Below, piece by piece: positions 1-13,014 of a stretch of DNA of 64,000 bases. The stretch is from contig CM046878.1 in assembly GCA_025667525.1 (NCBI GenBank), forward strand, positions 93,635,237 through 93,699,236, in the 5' to 3' direction. Position numbers and translations under genes: made by a program. The first letter of the stretch is position 1; every line of letters starts with the position of its first letter. The DNA comes from Glebionis coronaria. Taxonomy: Eukaryota > Streptophyta > Magnoliopsida > Asterales > Asteraceae. The notes under the pieces are model-generated. The model worked only from the letters and a program-made list of their open reading frames with translations. It was not told the origin of the DNA and ran no database searches.

Positions 1-201
1 CAGGTGTGTGACTTCATTTTGGCTTTAGTTGGATTCCTCCATCGTTTTGATAGATAAACAAATATTGTAGTGTTTAGGCACTTATTCAACAATCGTTTAT
101 CAAACATCATCAGTGTCATATCTAAACATACCTTGATCCAAATTATAAATGTACATACCCTTAGCTGATAATTTACGACATTAATTTGGTATAACCGTCA
201 A
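1..201. repeat. 200-bp direct repeat, left copy
   Basis: Positions 1-200 match 12731-12930 base for base by eye. The right copy lies just inside the 3' end of a Helitron. Here the match stops at about 201, where Copia coding sequence on the minus strand begins, so the last ~84 bp of the Helitron end are missing. The repeat may extend left of the window. It is probably a truncated second copy of the same Helitron family, or a segment that Helitron captured. The near-perfect match implies a recent copying event. Confidence 0.85.
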
Positions 202-2802
202 CCCCGTAGGTTTGAGTGAAGCCCCTCGCTACATATCGAGCTTTATAGGTGTGTATATTTCCATCCATTTTGGTCTTCTTATTGTTGAGCCACCTGCCAA
301 TAACGATTTTAGTGTTAGGAGGAAGGTCTACTAAGATCCACACATCATTTTATTTCATGGATTGCATCTCCACATTCATAACATCCAACCATTCTTTAGA
401 TTCAGGATCTGATAATGCAGCTTTGTAGTTAATAGGTTCATTATGATCTCCTAACTCATGTTTCTCAGCATCAACTTATAAACACATACAGTCAGGAGCA
501 CGCCTAGTCCTAGTAGACTTATAAATAGGAGCTATATCACTTTGAGGTTCATCAATATCTTAATCATCCTTTTCATGATTGCTAGTGTTTTTCAGAAGGA
601 GGTGCATCTTCATTTTGAAATACTTCAAGGTATTCTAAACTCCCAATTGCTTCTTGATTCATAAGATTTCTCTTTAGGAATTCAGCATTACGAGCAACAA
701 TACCTTTGTCAGGTTTATTAAGCGTATCACGCTTAACGAGAGCCTCACATCCCCAGACCTTTAAGTAGACAACTTAGGGGCTTGCACATGCCATACATTG
801 TATGGAGTCTTTTCAACCTTCTTAGTTGGAACCATATTGATTATGCATGCAACAGACTCAAAAGCATAATCTTAAAAGGACTTTGGAAGAGATTTTTGAG
901 CCATCATGGTGCGAACCATATTTAGTAGGGTTATATTTCTCCTCTCAGACCACCAATGTGTTGTGGTGTATATGGAGGAATTCTATGGGCGATAATCTCA
1001 TGCTCCTTAAGATGATCCAAAAACTCAAAACTCATAAATTCACCTCCACGAGCAAAACGTAGTGCTTTTATGGTTTTACCGAGTTGATTTTATACTTCCT
1101 TTTGAAAAATTTTATATGTTTCAGACACTTCATATTTATGCTTCAGCAAGTAGACATAACCATAACAACTAAAGTCGTAAGTGAAAATGACGAAGTAGCT
1201 TGCAACGTATCTTGATACATTTCTGAATGGGTCGCATTATCGGTGTGTATAAGTCCAAGCATATCTTTAGCCCTCGTCACTTTATGTGAATAAGGTTTAC
1301 GTGTCATCTTTCCAGATAAACAAGAAACACATTTGTCAAAATATTCATCATCCGTTGAATTAAGGAGTCATCTTGTTGCAAATGCTTAATGTGCTTTTTG
1401 CTTATGTGGCCAAGGCGACAATGACATAAGTGTGTAGAGTCCAAGTTAGACTTTGATCTTTTGTTACTAACAGCATAGAGAGAACTATCAGTTGTTTTAG
1501 AATCACACATATCAATTTCATAAATTCCATCATGAGGAATTGAACGTAAATCAAACATATTATCTTTTGAAACAAATATTATTGCATCATTCTCAAATTG
1601 GTTAACAAAACAATTGTCATGTAAACGAAAAATTAAAATAATCCCTCTAGAAATAGAAGGTGCATAACGACAATTATTCAAAATAATTACTAATCCACTA
1701 GGTAGACATACATGAAAACACCAATGGCTTTAATAGTTACATGATGAACATTGCTAATGTACAAACTTAAAGCTCCGGGCTTCAGCTTCCTACTTTCCCT
1801 TAGTCCTTGAGTAGTATTACATGTATGAGTACCACAACCAGTGTCATAAACCAAGATTTATTATAAGAAGTATAGAGTTCTATAGTGAAGATACGTGAAG
1901 TGCTAGCTTCCTAAGATAGCTTCTTTTTCTTCAACAACTCAGCAAGATATTCGGGACAGTTCCTTCTCCAAAGATCAGTCTCACCACATTTGTGGCAGAT
2001 GGCATCCTTGACATGATTCTCTTTCTTTGGCGGAGGGTAATCTTGATTCTGGGAGTAAAGTTTGAAACTTTCTTCCCTTTGCCTTGATTCTTCCCTTTCA
2101 CAACATTAAACGGTTTAGCCTTATTAGGCTTTTGTATCCTTCTTACTTTAATAGCATGTAAAGCAGGTGCAACTTTCTTTGGAAATGTTTTCTCATTTAA
2201 TTTGAGCATGTCGTGCAACTCTGATATTATCTTCCTCATCTCATGCATATTATAACCTTGTATGAATCTGTCATCATCCTTGCTAAGTGAGACTAAAATT
2301 AGGCAGATAACAATTTTTTGTGACATGGGTTGACCAAGACGTTCCAAATTCTCTATGTAGCCCTTCATCTTTAAGACATAGGATCTCACAGATTGTCTTT
2401 CTTCATGTCTACACGAGTGAAAAGCGCGTGAAACTTCAAAAAGTTCCTGATATGCTTGTTGACAAAAGAAGTCTTAAGTTCTTCCATAATTGCACAGGCT
2501 CCACGGTCTTCCAAATTTTTCTAGAGTTCAGGGGACATGGTCATAAGCATAAGCCCTCTAATTTCCCTAGAACTTTTAAACCAGATATTGTGATTATCGG
2601 GGTTACGTTCAGGGCCTTGGAAACTAGGTGCAACATATAGAAGCTCAGGAATAGGCTGCTCAAGGTAAGTCAACAAATCATTGGTCTTGAGCGTGATCCG
2701 AAGAGCACGGTGCCAGTCGACGAAGTTGCTTTCATTCAATTGCATCTTCTCTAGGAAGGACTTAACAACCGAACTGTTTAAGCAAGAGTTTGAATTATTC
2801 AT
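201..2802 (-). pseudogene. Degenerate Copia (Ty1) gag-pol polyprotein
   Basis: Read on the minus strand from the ATG at 2802, this is a broken Copia polyprotein. The gag N-terminus has a WHRALRI block (about 2715-2695). The gag body runs 2389-1931 and ends in a CCHC knuckle read as CHKCGETDLWRRNC, where Leu replaces the expected His. A GAG-pre-integrase segment with HCRLGHISKKHI lies at about 1430-1390. Integrase C-terminal sequence (TPYNVWHV) is near 800, and the first RT block (GRWLNNKKTKMDG) near 290-250. Reading stops at about 201, where unrelated repeat DNA starts, so RT and RNase H are lost. Many stops and frameshifts are present and no PBS or LTR was found upstream. This is an old, truncated copy. 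The several plus-strand ORFs here are antisense shadows. Confidence 0.85.
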
Positions 2803-3522
2803 CTACAAAATAAAAGTTCAAATGATGAGTATTTTTTATAATTACATTCTCAAAGAATTAACTAAGACTAAGATCCTATTTGTTCTCCCAATTAATATTA
2901 AAAGTTCTGACCAAATAATAATAAGTAGGTCAAGAGGTAAGCATCGAGCTTTAATTGCGTTACAATTGCAACTCTTAGTGTTTATGAGATGATTCATGAA
3001 AATCTATTTTGTTGTAGAGTGTTTGAAGCTGACATTCTCACAACTCTTATGAGTACCAATGAACATCTCAATCAAACTTTTTCCTCAAATAATAGGTTCA
3101 GGAATACGTTTCGCCACGTCTCATTCGTTGGATTCCGGATCTGACTGGGAATTTAATTTAAGTCGTACCAATGTAAAGCATGCATAAATAGACATAGATC
3201 AAACCTATGACAAAATTTTCCTTGGGTTGGAATTCATCCTAGGTCTGACAGATGAAAAAAAACCAATTGCAAGTGCTAAAGATTAGATGGAAAAAACTTA
3301 AAAATTCAAATAGGTATCACATAAGTGTTGAAAACAAATGTAAAAAACGTGTAAAAGATGCATGCAATCATCTTTTAGCACAAGTTAATAAATGATCAAA
3401 CCCTATATCCTACTCTACATGTGCCCAAAGGCACAAGTGCTTGGGATAATCACTACATAGACGCTGAAACATGTATGTGACACGAGAGAATTAAAGATCA
3501 TTTAAACCCTAGTGGTTTGACT
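2803..3522. other. AT-rich DNA, no gene seen
   Basis: This stretch lies upstream of the Copia gag start. It may include old leader or LTR sequence, but no primer-binding site, terminal repeat or convincing ORF is visible. Confidence 0.5.
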
Positions 3523-3973
3523 CAAGGTTGTAAAGATCTCGATCTTGATCTTAAGATCTTCCGATTTTTCGATACTGTAAAGCAAAAATGATTCGAATCT
3601 TATGTAGGATCTTTGCATGCTTAAGATCTTATAAGATCCCGATCTTGATCATAGGATCTTAGGATCTACTACGATCCGATCTTACTTTTTCTCGAGCGAC
3701 AAACTAAAAAACTTCAAATTTATAGGTTCTATTTTGTATAATCTAAAAAACAACATGTAAATCTTCTTATACATTTCATAATCATAATTTAGGGTCATAT
3801 TTTTATGAAATATTCGTATAATTTTGTGTTTACGATGTATATTAATTTGTAAATTTGTAAAATATTGCAAAGACTACTAAGAAAATTACATTATAGAAGG
3901 ATCTTACGATCCCGATCTCGATCTTGCAAAGACGAAAACGATCCTAGGTAAGATCCCGATCTTGAAAACCCTG
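3523..3973. mobile_element. Non-autonomous hAT-like element (MITE)
   Basis: The element begins CAAGGTTGTAAAGATC and ends with the near-inverse of it, GATCTTGAAAACCCTG (13 of 16 bases pair as terminal inverted repeats). It is flanked by a perfect 8-bp duplication, GTTTGACT, at 3515-3522 and 3974-3981. An 8-bp target duplication with CA-starting short TIRs is the hAT hallmark. Both sub-terminal regions are rich in GATC-containing words (GATCTTGATC, GATCCCGATC), which may be transposase sites. There is no coding capacity. It sits between two Copia remnants. Confidence 0.8.
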
Positions 3974-3981
3974 GTTTGACT

Positions 3982-5408
3982 TTGTCAAAAACACAAAGTG
4001 TAGTAGCAATATCCATAATTAGTAAAGCACAAAACGGTTTTGTAATTAAAATTACAAGATAATTAAATTTTGCGAATCACGTCGTTGACAGGATGGTTTA
4101 TAAGCCATCATTACGGTATGTAAGCCCAACTCGAGTGACAATGTGATTTTAAAAAACAATTAGCTTATAATAAATCCTCGTTCTAATCTTTGTAACCTGG
4201 CTTTTAGTTCATAAACCTCGTTCTTTAAATTTTCTTTTTTAGTTTTTAAAAGTTTTTTTGTTTATTATTTTAAGGCTTAATTCACAAAGTTTATTATATT
4301 CTATTGCTAGGTATCATCATCTAATGAGGAGGAGTAATAGGATGAGTCGGAATGTACCTCGTTGGTTTCATGTGCCATGAGTGCTAGCTCTTCTTTCTTT
4401 GAGTTATTTATTTCATCATCACTCGCACTCCAAGCTCCACTTATGAATGCTCTTCGTGTCTTTGGCTTAGGCTTTGGAGAATCGCCAATGAAGTGATCAG
4501 ATCACCACATCGAAAGAATTTTCTTTCCTCTTTTCCTTTCTTGATGCCAAAAGGTTTTCTAGGTGCTTTCTTGTCTAAAACGGGTTGCCTCACGAATCTT
4601 CCTTGCCTTTTAAAAATTTTCTTGAAGTCATGAATGACCATGACATATTCTTCATCATCGTTATCGATGTCTTGATCATCATCAGTAGATTCGATTTTAT
4701 CCTTCAAAGCGATTGATCTTTGTTTATCCTTTTTTCCTTTTATGATCTCAGATTCTTTTTCCATTGTCATCTCGTATTCCTTGAGATTCCTGATAAGCTC
4801 ATTCAATGACAAGCTCGAGAGACCTTTAAATCCTTCGATGGCCGTGACTTTAGCTCTCTATTTGGGATGGAGTGCTCTAAGAAGTTCTTTGACAAAGTTC
4901 TTAGTAGAGAAAGATTCGTCAAGTGCTTTGAGTGAAGTAATTATAGTGTTAAACCGAGCGAATCCCACATCAATTGACTATTCTTCAAGGAAAGAAAATT
5001 GTTCATATTGTTGAACAAGAAGATCAATTTTGTTATTCTTGACTTGTGAGTTTCTTTGATGTGTGATAATTAACGAGTGCCAAATTTCTTTGGTGGTTTG
5101 ACACATAAAGATTATTTCATGCTCATTTTTAGGTAGTTCATTGTAAAGCATCATTTCGGCTTCATTATTTTTTGCCAACATTTTCTTTTGATCATCGATT
5201 AGCCTCTCACATGTAACCTATTCAAATTGGTTAGTGGTGGCATTCTTGACCTTTGGTGCATAATCACCTTCAATGATTATGTACCAAAGATCTATTCCTT
5301 ATATTTCACATAAGTTTCAAAATGATTTTTCCAATATATAAAACCGTCGATTTTAAAGAGTGGTGATCTTTGCATAGCTTTCCTTTCTTTGTAATTTTTA
5401 GAATCCAT
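3982..5408 (-). pseudogene. Copia gag remnant (UBN2 type)
   Basis: A gag start (ATG at 5408-5406 on the minus strand) leads into the usual N-terminus with a YWKNHFETYVK block. After one frameshift come the UBN2 core (KEIWHSLIITHQ, about 5090-5055), the LSLNELIRNLKEYE block (about 4815-4775), a lysine- and acid-rich linker and a decayed zinc knuckle near 4500. The downstream coiled-coil segment (VYELKARLQRLERG) reads to about 4160. Several in-frame stops are present (for example near 5300 and 5215). No protease or pol follows; the sequence is cut off before the hAT element. It belongs to a different Copia lineage from the remnant at 201-2802. Confidence 0.8.
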
Positions 5409-7576
5409 GGACCGATTCAAGTTTTAAAATACAATATACTTTAAAAATCTTAAGTATGTACCTCTTGATGCAAATTGCAGAAAACTAGAAGGGGGTCAAA
5501 GTTTTACCGATTAGTTTTAATTCTTTGAAACTTTTTATGTGATTAGCGAGAATCTAGATCAAGTATGATTGATTATATGATAGAGATAGAGAAAGAATAA
5601 ATCAAACCACAATGCACAAATAATTTATAGTGGTTCGACCTAGCAAGATCTCGTTTATCTTGCCCCTACTTCCACACCTCGAGTATCCACTCGAAATTTT
5701 GACTTCACTAGCCAACAATTCCTTTATACCGGTGGAGAAACCCTTATACGTCACTTATAATCTTTACCGACACCTAAGCTTGTATGTTGTATTATTTTAA
5801 ACGGGTACAACAACTCCCTTCACGCTATGTATTTTAAGGACTAAAATACTAACCAACCTATTACACAAGTAGTAGATGAATGGGTACAACGATTGTGATT
5901 GTATAGATGACACTTAACACAATCACACAATCACACAATGTAAACTTTGAAAGATCAAAGCTTAGAGACAAACTTCTTGTAAATGATCTTTAAGAAGACA
6001 ATATTTATTATCACAAGAGACAAGAAGTAAGATAAAAATATAGGTTAGAATGTTCGAGATAATTAGAGGTTTAGAGAGATTAGATAGAAGATGGGTGAGT
6101 GTGAAGCTTGAAGAGTGCTTAGTATTTATAGGTAAGAGCATCAGCAGCTCACAAACCCCGCAAACCCTTTTCCCATAAGGTCCCACCCCTTTACGAAGGG
6201 GTCCGTGAGGTCTAACCTTTGTTGTCACATAAATGCTTTGTCCAAGATCACACTCAAACGATATTACACTTAATGGTTGACTATTAATATCAGAGCTATG
6301 GTGAGAGTACGTTTATTTTAAACATTTCAAGTTTACATAAAAAGCTTATAAGTGTAGAGAACTTTTTACAAAAGTTAGAAACGTAAAATCATTGATCCAA
6401 AGCATTAATGTTTTTTGTAACACAAACATATAAATATGTTTGATGTTTTTTCGTTAACAAAACTTAAGAGCGATTAAAATATAATTGTTTTAATACGATA
6501 TTTGTATTCACAATCTCCCATTTTTTATTGAAAACAAAACATAAACTTATTTTTAGTTGGTGATTAAAAACAACACATAAGTTTTTGAAATATAATTTTA
6601 TATTTCTCTTATCCCCCTTTTTTTCTGAAATAATGTAGGTGGTTTAGATGCAAAAAGAATTTTAGAGACAGATTTAGAATATTTAGACATAAAGAAGAGA
6701 AATTTAGATAAAAAAATTTGTATTTCCATCCCCCCCCCCCCCCCCCTCACTTCATACTCCCCCTAATTTGGAGAACCGGGAGACATGGATTTTGAAAATC
6801 CTACAAAAGAGGGTTAGAGGATATGTAGTATAGAGAAGATTATGTATGCCAAACCCCCAACACATGGTCTTTGAAGACATATTACAAGACAAGAAAGAAA
6901 AAATGCATGAAAGATGTAGAAGTAAACAAGTGATGCATTTCATGAATGCTTCCCTTATTTCATGCTCTATATGAAGAGAGAATGGGGAAATTATTGCCCA
7001 AGAGACCTGCAAAATATGGTTAGATAGAGGGAAAAGACAAGATTGACATAGCATGTGCATACCATTTATTAGTAACGATAAGAGAAAGCATTAGCGTACA
7101 TGTACACAAGTTAAGAAAAGAAATATGGGTTCATTCATCTTACCCAAGTAAAATTACAACATTTAGCATGTGAAACATTGGAACAAGAATGGAATTACAA
7201 TGCTTTAAAATAGAAAAAATAAGAAAGAAAACTAGGACATGGGGTCACGGACCCATTGGAAACGGGTCCGTGGGGTCCATGATTCTCTGAGACACACAAA
7301 ATAAAGAGAGAGAGAGATAGATGGAGCTCGCAATATCACGACCAAGGTGCTACTGAGATGCCCTGCGTAGGAGAGCTTCGATCCTTTCGAAAACATTATG
7401 TAATGCAACGCTTATATCTTGACGGAGGTCCGTGACAAGATAGTGGGTGTTGCGACAATCATCACATTCGTGAGGAGGGTGAGTTGGGACGTTTATGTCG
7501 AGTGTTATGAGAAGGTGGTGGTAGGCCAGTTTATATGATTAACATGAAATATTTTACATACTTAAAATCTATTTAA
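5409..7576. other. Non-coding DNA, possible LTR debris, with C17 tract
   Basis: This lies 5' of the minus-strand UBN2 gag and may contain its old LTR or leader, but I could not pair any terminal repeats. Landmarks: a run of 17 C at 6730-6746; a hairpin CACGGACCC / GGGTCCGTG at 7246-7254 and 7264-7272; and a related GGGGTCCGTGAGGTC word near 6200. ORFs at 5962-6228 and 6752-7060 show no recognisable protein features. Confidence 0.4.
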
Positions 7577-7974
7577 TTACTTATAAACTTGAGTATGAGA
7601 ATCAAACATATCTTATATGAGAGTGGTGAAATAATTTTATTTTTTGAGGATCATTTAATAAATTAACATTTTAAAACTTCAACGTAAAGTTTGTCTTATG
7701 GTCTCCATTTGAAGAAAACTAATATGTACATTTGTTGGATATATAATCACCCTCCAAATTAACATTTTTCATAAATGGATGACCTCATGAATCAATTAGT
7801 GAATCTAAACATTTTACTATCACATCCTTCTAATTTGTATTTTAATCAATATGTTTCCTTTTATTGTTTCTAATTATGTCCCAATATCACATAAGTTTTT
7901 ACGTTTATGTCCACCACAATATGATCATTTAAACGAAGGCGCATATTCACGATAAATTTGTTAGTGATTAAATT
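7577..7974. repeat. Duplicated unit, segment 1 (pairs with 61813-62200)
   Basis: This AT-rich segment matches 61813-62200 nearly base for base, with small indels (for example 9 extra bases near 7944). It is the left part of a larger duplicated unit whose second copy occupies the right end of the window. In the left copy this segment is separated from the rest of the unit by about 8.4 kb of transposon insertions. Confidence 0.85.
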
Positions 7975-8504
7975 AAGGTAGGTCAATTTTTAAAGTTGAA
8001 ATATCTTATACCACAAAAGGTAAATATTATGCATTGTCGGTTTTTGCTATATAGACAACCTACTCTAGGGATGGCAACGGGTCGGGTTTGGATCAGATTT
8101 AATGAACCCGTAGCCGTACCCGTTTATAATATCCGTACATGCATCCGCTCAATCACCCGACGGACCCGATTAGTAATACCCATTGAGTATTGGGATTTTT
8201 ATTCGCGGGTATCGGATATCCATAATTAAATTTTTATTGACCATTATTATGTGTATAATATTAAGAAAAACTACTCGAAAACGACCAAAATACCTTAATA
8301 TATTTTAAGTGTTTAGAAGATTAAAAAATACTTTTTAATATTATTCACGCGATTTAATATATCGAGTAAATCATGGTTTTTATTTTAAAATTACAAGATC
8401 CAAATATACTTGATCAAAAATATGTTAATGCACACAAAATGTAACTAATATGATCATTCAATTCGTTCAACAATCTTCGTCTACTATTTCACACAAATTT
8501 AGAA

Positions 8505-11500
8505 TCTATTTACTCTATTAAACAAGGGTTTATGATGATGTCATTTTAAAGTAGGTGGATAATTTTTATTGGTGAGTTTAATTAAATAATATTAAATGCT
8601 TACATCATAATTGTAAAAAAAAATATTCTTTTATTAAAAGTTTTCTTCAAATAAAAATATGGAGTACTATGCAATATGCACAGAATACTACTCATGCTAT
8701 GGGACTCGAGCTCTTTTTTTATAATTGGCTATTTGAGAGGTGTAAACTTTTCTTTGAGAAAATCAATTCAGTATCTTATGAAAGCTTCAAAAAAATTTGA
8801 ATTTTGAATTAACTCATTTCATCTTCTACTTCTTCCTTAACTACATATGCAGATCGATCCACCTACATCTCTATGTTACTTTCTTGAATCGACAGGTATC
8901 TTATCCGCCTTATTTTCAATTCCCATTTTTACTCATGCATTTTGGTTAAGGTTTTTTTCGATGCCTCCTTATTGTAAGTGTTCTTTTTTAAACTAATCTT
9001 TAAGCTTGGATTTTGTGTTTGTAGAACTAATGGCGTGCCTGTTAAAGATTCGGGTCTTCGAAAAGGTTGTGATGCTAATGATATGGTATTGTTTCTGGAG
9101 ACCTTTGTGCCTTGATTTATTCACATTTCATTGCTTTGGATTTATCTAACAGTTCTCCTATAACCTCCTTACTTAATCTCATATATGTTCAAGATAAAAA
9201 GAAAAGAAAACTTGAAGTATTCAAATTAATTAAGGATGTTTTGTGGTTCAAATTAATTAAAAGTGTACGTTTATTGATACCGATTAAGTTTGTTGGAGTA
9301 TTCACATTTAGAGTTTGTATAACAGTATGTGTTTCTTATGCGTGAATTCTGTATTCGTGGTTTTTCTTCTCAATTGCTTAATTCCTGGAGTGAAAAAGGA
9401 TGTTATTATAACAATGAACACTCCTTAAAAATTTATGTACGGTCTATTCTTCTTGGGATTAATAGGTACATATGTTCTGCTTGGGATTAATAGGTACATG
9501 TGACTTTTCTCTAGGAATCTGATACAAGGAGTCATTTATCTAATAGAAGGACAACCTATCTTAAAGCATAGGAGATTTTAGCTCGATGTTGACAAGGTAC
9601 TGAAATTGTATCTTCATCTTTTTCTTGATTTTGCGGTGTAAGCATGGTTACTAAATTCCTTGATTTTCTTGATGGTTATGAACTTTTGATATCGTTATGA
9701 CTTCATTGACAAAATTCCCTATGACTTAGAATGAGTATATCTTAATTGACGCAAAATACTTTTGTCTAAACATGTTGTATATGGCGATTGAATCGAATAT
9801 TACTACAACGTTATCATTTTAAAACTTTTTTAAAAGATTAATTTAGGAGTGTATTATACCCAAAAAGTTTCTGTTGTGCTACAATATTTGGGTTTAGAAG
9901 AAATTAGCTGCACACATAATGAGGGTTTAATGATTTATTATTTTTTCTCCTTCATTATTTCCATTAATTCATTGATACTTGTTGCTTGCTTCAAAGTATA
10001 GGTACAGTTTCTTCTGTGTTTCTGACTTAATTTCATTAAAAAAAAGTTGGTTGTGCACATGTTTTATTTTTGTGTTTCACTGGGAGAATATCTTCTAAAA
10101 GGAAGGAGAGTTTCAGACTTTTAGTGTAAGATTTCATACCTATGAAAAAACTTAACTTTTATCTGATATGAAGATACTAGCATAGTTGGGTATTTTTAGT
10201 CATAAACTATCTCAATCCTTTTGTTGACATGACTGAATGTAATCAATTAATCAAATCCTTTTGTTTTATTCGTCTTAATTATTATTAATCTATATTTTAA
10301 TGAATGAAGGGTCTGATTAATTGAATTTTACAGGCACCGAATTCGCTTGAAGAGGAGTATTCACCAATTCCATAATCGGGTATTTATTTTATTGTCCTGA
10401 TTGTCCTGAATGTTTTGATTTTTATGTTTGTTTATGTAGAATTACCAATTATGATACAAAAGGCATATGAGTTATCATGCTATAGCAACCAAAGAAGTGT
10501 TTCTGAAAAAGTTGTCATGAGATTTAGCATTGTTCCTCTGAAATAGAAGACTGATAATGCTCATCTTTTGAGCTATAATATCTCATATGAGATTCAAATC
10601 AAAATTGTAGTCACTAACCAGTGCTGATTAAAAAAACAGGAATTTCGTTTTGTGGGTACATCTGATTTGGAGCGAATTGCAAGTAAAAGAAAATAGGGAC
10701 TGCCACGTGGGAACACTTTTGTCTATGATAAAAATGTCTTTTTTGATTTATTTTTTCTTCAAGTTTCATTCTACAGTTTCTTTACTCTTTCTTCTTCTTT
10801 TTGTTCTTCTTCTTCTTCTTCATTTTCGTCTCTTAACCGGTTTTCATTTCATGTGTTTAGATACAAATCAATTTATACATCTTCATATTCTTGATTGCAG
10901 GGGATTTTCAGTAGTCTTCATCTTAGTGCTGTCGATTTTGATCTCATTTCAAGATTCTTTATCAAAGGTTAGTTTGTTTGGTTGAGGTTTCTAGCATTGT
11001 TTTAGGTCGATTTAAATGTAGTTTTTGGTCTGATTACCTTTGTTTAAGAATGTATGTTTCTTCATGTTCCTAATTAAATAAAGGTTAATTTTTGAAATTT
11101 AAAACAATGTATGACACGAAAGGAACAGGGGAATTTGGAATACATGTTCTTAAACAACACTTGGAAAGGCGCAGTTTTGGATAATACTATAAGGATGCAT
11201 AAATTAGTCTTGAACCTTTTATTGAATTTCAAGGGTGCGGTTGAGTTGACTTTTTATATACTTGATCCATTGGATATCGATTTTGCTTATTGTTCATAAT
11301 TAAAATCTCTATGTATGACACGTGATTAGTATTACTGTGGTTAGGAGTCTTAGGAGGCATGATTTTGTTTCATGTACTTATATATACTCTTGTGATTAAG
11401 AAAGTAACTTTAAAGTTTTTACTGATTGGCAATATATTGATATGGTTTGTAGACTTGGTAATTTTTTTGTTGCAGAGGTATCAAATTGTTTAATTATAAG

Positions 11501-13014
11501 GAGTAACATGTTGCTTTCTTATGATATTATTTGGTCCAAAGACTTGCCTGGTAGTAGTTAATTTGTCAATGACTAACTACAACTTCAAAAAGTTGTTTTT
11601 ATATGCCTTTTTATATTTAATACTCCGTAAAAGCATAGGAGACCCGTAGAATACTCATGTTATGAATGCTTTAGGACTAAAACATTTCAATTTACTGTTA
11701 ATGGAAGATCTTTGAATACTATGGTATTTGAGTGAAGATGTGAAAATACGCCAAGTGGTGTTACATTAAAAGTAGAAAGGTTTATAATAATTGTGCTATA
11801 TGCCTATATCTCACCTTAAGGTATCATCTTATGATAGAGGTGCTGAAATTCCCAACTTTGAGAATTCAATTTGCAGTGCGACTTAAGTTGAGTCTTCATA
11901 TTGTACAACTTTTATGTTTGTTTTCGTGTATAATGATGGAAGTTAATCATTGACGAACTTGGATAAAAGTCATAAAACAATCGTGGATATCAAAATAACA
12001 TGTTTTTGGCCATTATTTATCTCATGTAGCCGTACAGATGAATTACAAGTGTTGTTTTAGATGAAGATGAATTGAAAGAGGCAAAAACAAAATTCTGCAG
12101 CAGAATAAAATGAGAAGTGTATCGGTTGAATATGAAGATTTTGGTTGATGTGATAATAAACTTATGCTTACAACAAACCGAGTGAATCCGCACACAAAGA
12201 CAGTACCTACTGATGGAATCAACTATTGTTTACGGCAAATTTTTTCTGAATATGATTTTTAAGGAACTTTAGGAGAAATAGATGTGCAAATGGTTTCACA
12301 ACTTACTTGATGCAAGTAGTTTTGTACTTTTGTATAGTGCATAAGCTAAGTTACTGAGTTTATAGTGATTAGGCCAAGTCCTTGTGTTAGAAATTTGTTT
12401 TGTTATAAGAATCTTTATTAAAGTTTACAGAAAGCTTTCAAAGTGAGAAAGAGTTCAAAAAGTATCAAGTCTTCCTTTATTTGTATTTTTTCCAATCCGA
12501 TATTGTAACCGCATAGGATAAGATGTATATTAATGTTCTGATTTGTATTCTTGTGTGTATATCTACCCAGTCCCGCCATTATAAATTTGTAACAAACATA
12601 AAGCGTAGGCAGAATTATGAGTCCATTTGGTTATGTAAAGTGGAATTTACACGAATGCTTATAGTTTAGCACGGTTGCACTTGCACTAAACGGCTACTTT
12701 GCAATTTGCATAAAGTTCCTTTTTTTTACACAGGTGTGTGACTTCATTTTGGCTTTAGTTGGATTCCTCCATCGTTTTGATAGATAAACAAATATTGTAG
12801 TGTTTAGGCACTTATTCAACAATCGTTTATCAAACATCATCAGTGTCATATCTAAACATACCTTGATCCAAATTATAAATGTACATACCCTTAGCTGATA
12901 ATTTACGACATTAATTTGGTATAACCGTCAAAATTTATTAAACAACTTTTGTTTATATAAACAATAAAAATATAAAATTTAAATTACCCGTGTATTACAC
13001 GGGTCTTAAACTAG
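8505..13014 (+). mobile_element. Non-autonomous Helitron, about 4.5 kb
   Basis: The 5' end reads TCTATTTACTCTATTAAAC, preceded by A (8504), and continues with TGATGATGTCA, a form familiar from plant Helitrons. The 3' end has a hairpin ACCCGTGT-ATT-ACACGGGT (12986-13004), then six bases and CTAG (13011-13014), followed by T. This is the A^TC...CTRR^T arrangement with no target duplication. Both flanks belong to one hAT element, which independently supports the ends. There is no Rep/helicase ORF, so it is non-autonomous. The interior has intron-like T-rich tracts, a (TTC)n run near 10795-10825 and possible exon-like pieces (for example 9025-9115 after a TTGTAG acceptor), suggesting captured gene fragments. 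The source gene was not recognised. Confidence 0.85.
12731..12931. repeat. 200-bp direct repeat, right copy
   Basis: Identical by eye to positions 1-201 of the window. It lies directly upstream of the final ~84 bp of the Helitron, so it is part of that element's 3' region. Confidence 0.85.

Noticed and set aside
847..2992. Plus-strand ORFs at 847-1062, 2320-2640 and 2681-2992
   Set aside because: They lie antisense to the Copia polyprotein remnant, whose minus-strand reading has clear family motifs.
10650..10985. 111-codon ORF inside the Helitron with a hydrophobic stretch
   Set aside because: It follows a (TTC)n/T-rich tract that translates as Phe/Leu runs; there is no domain and no start context.
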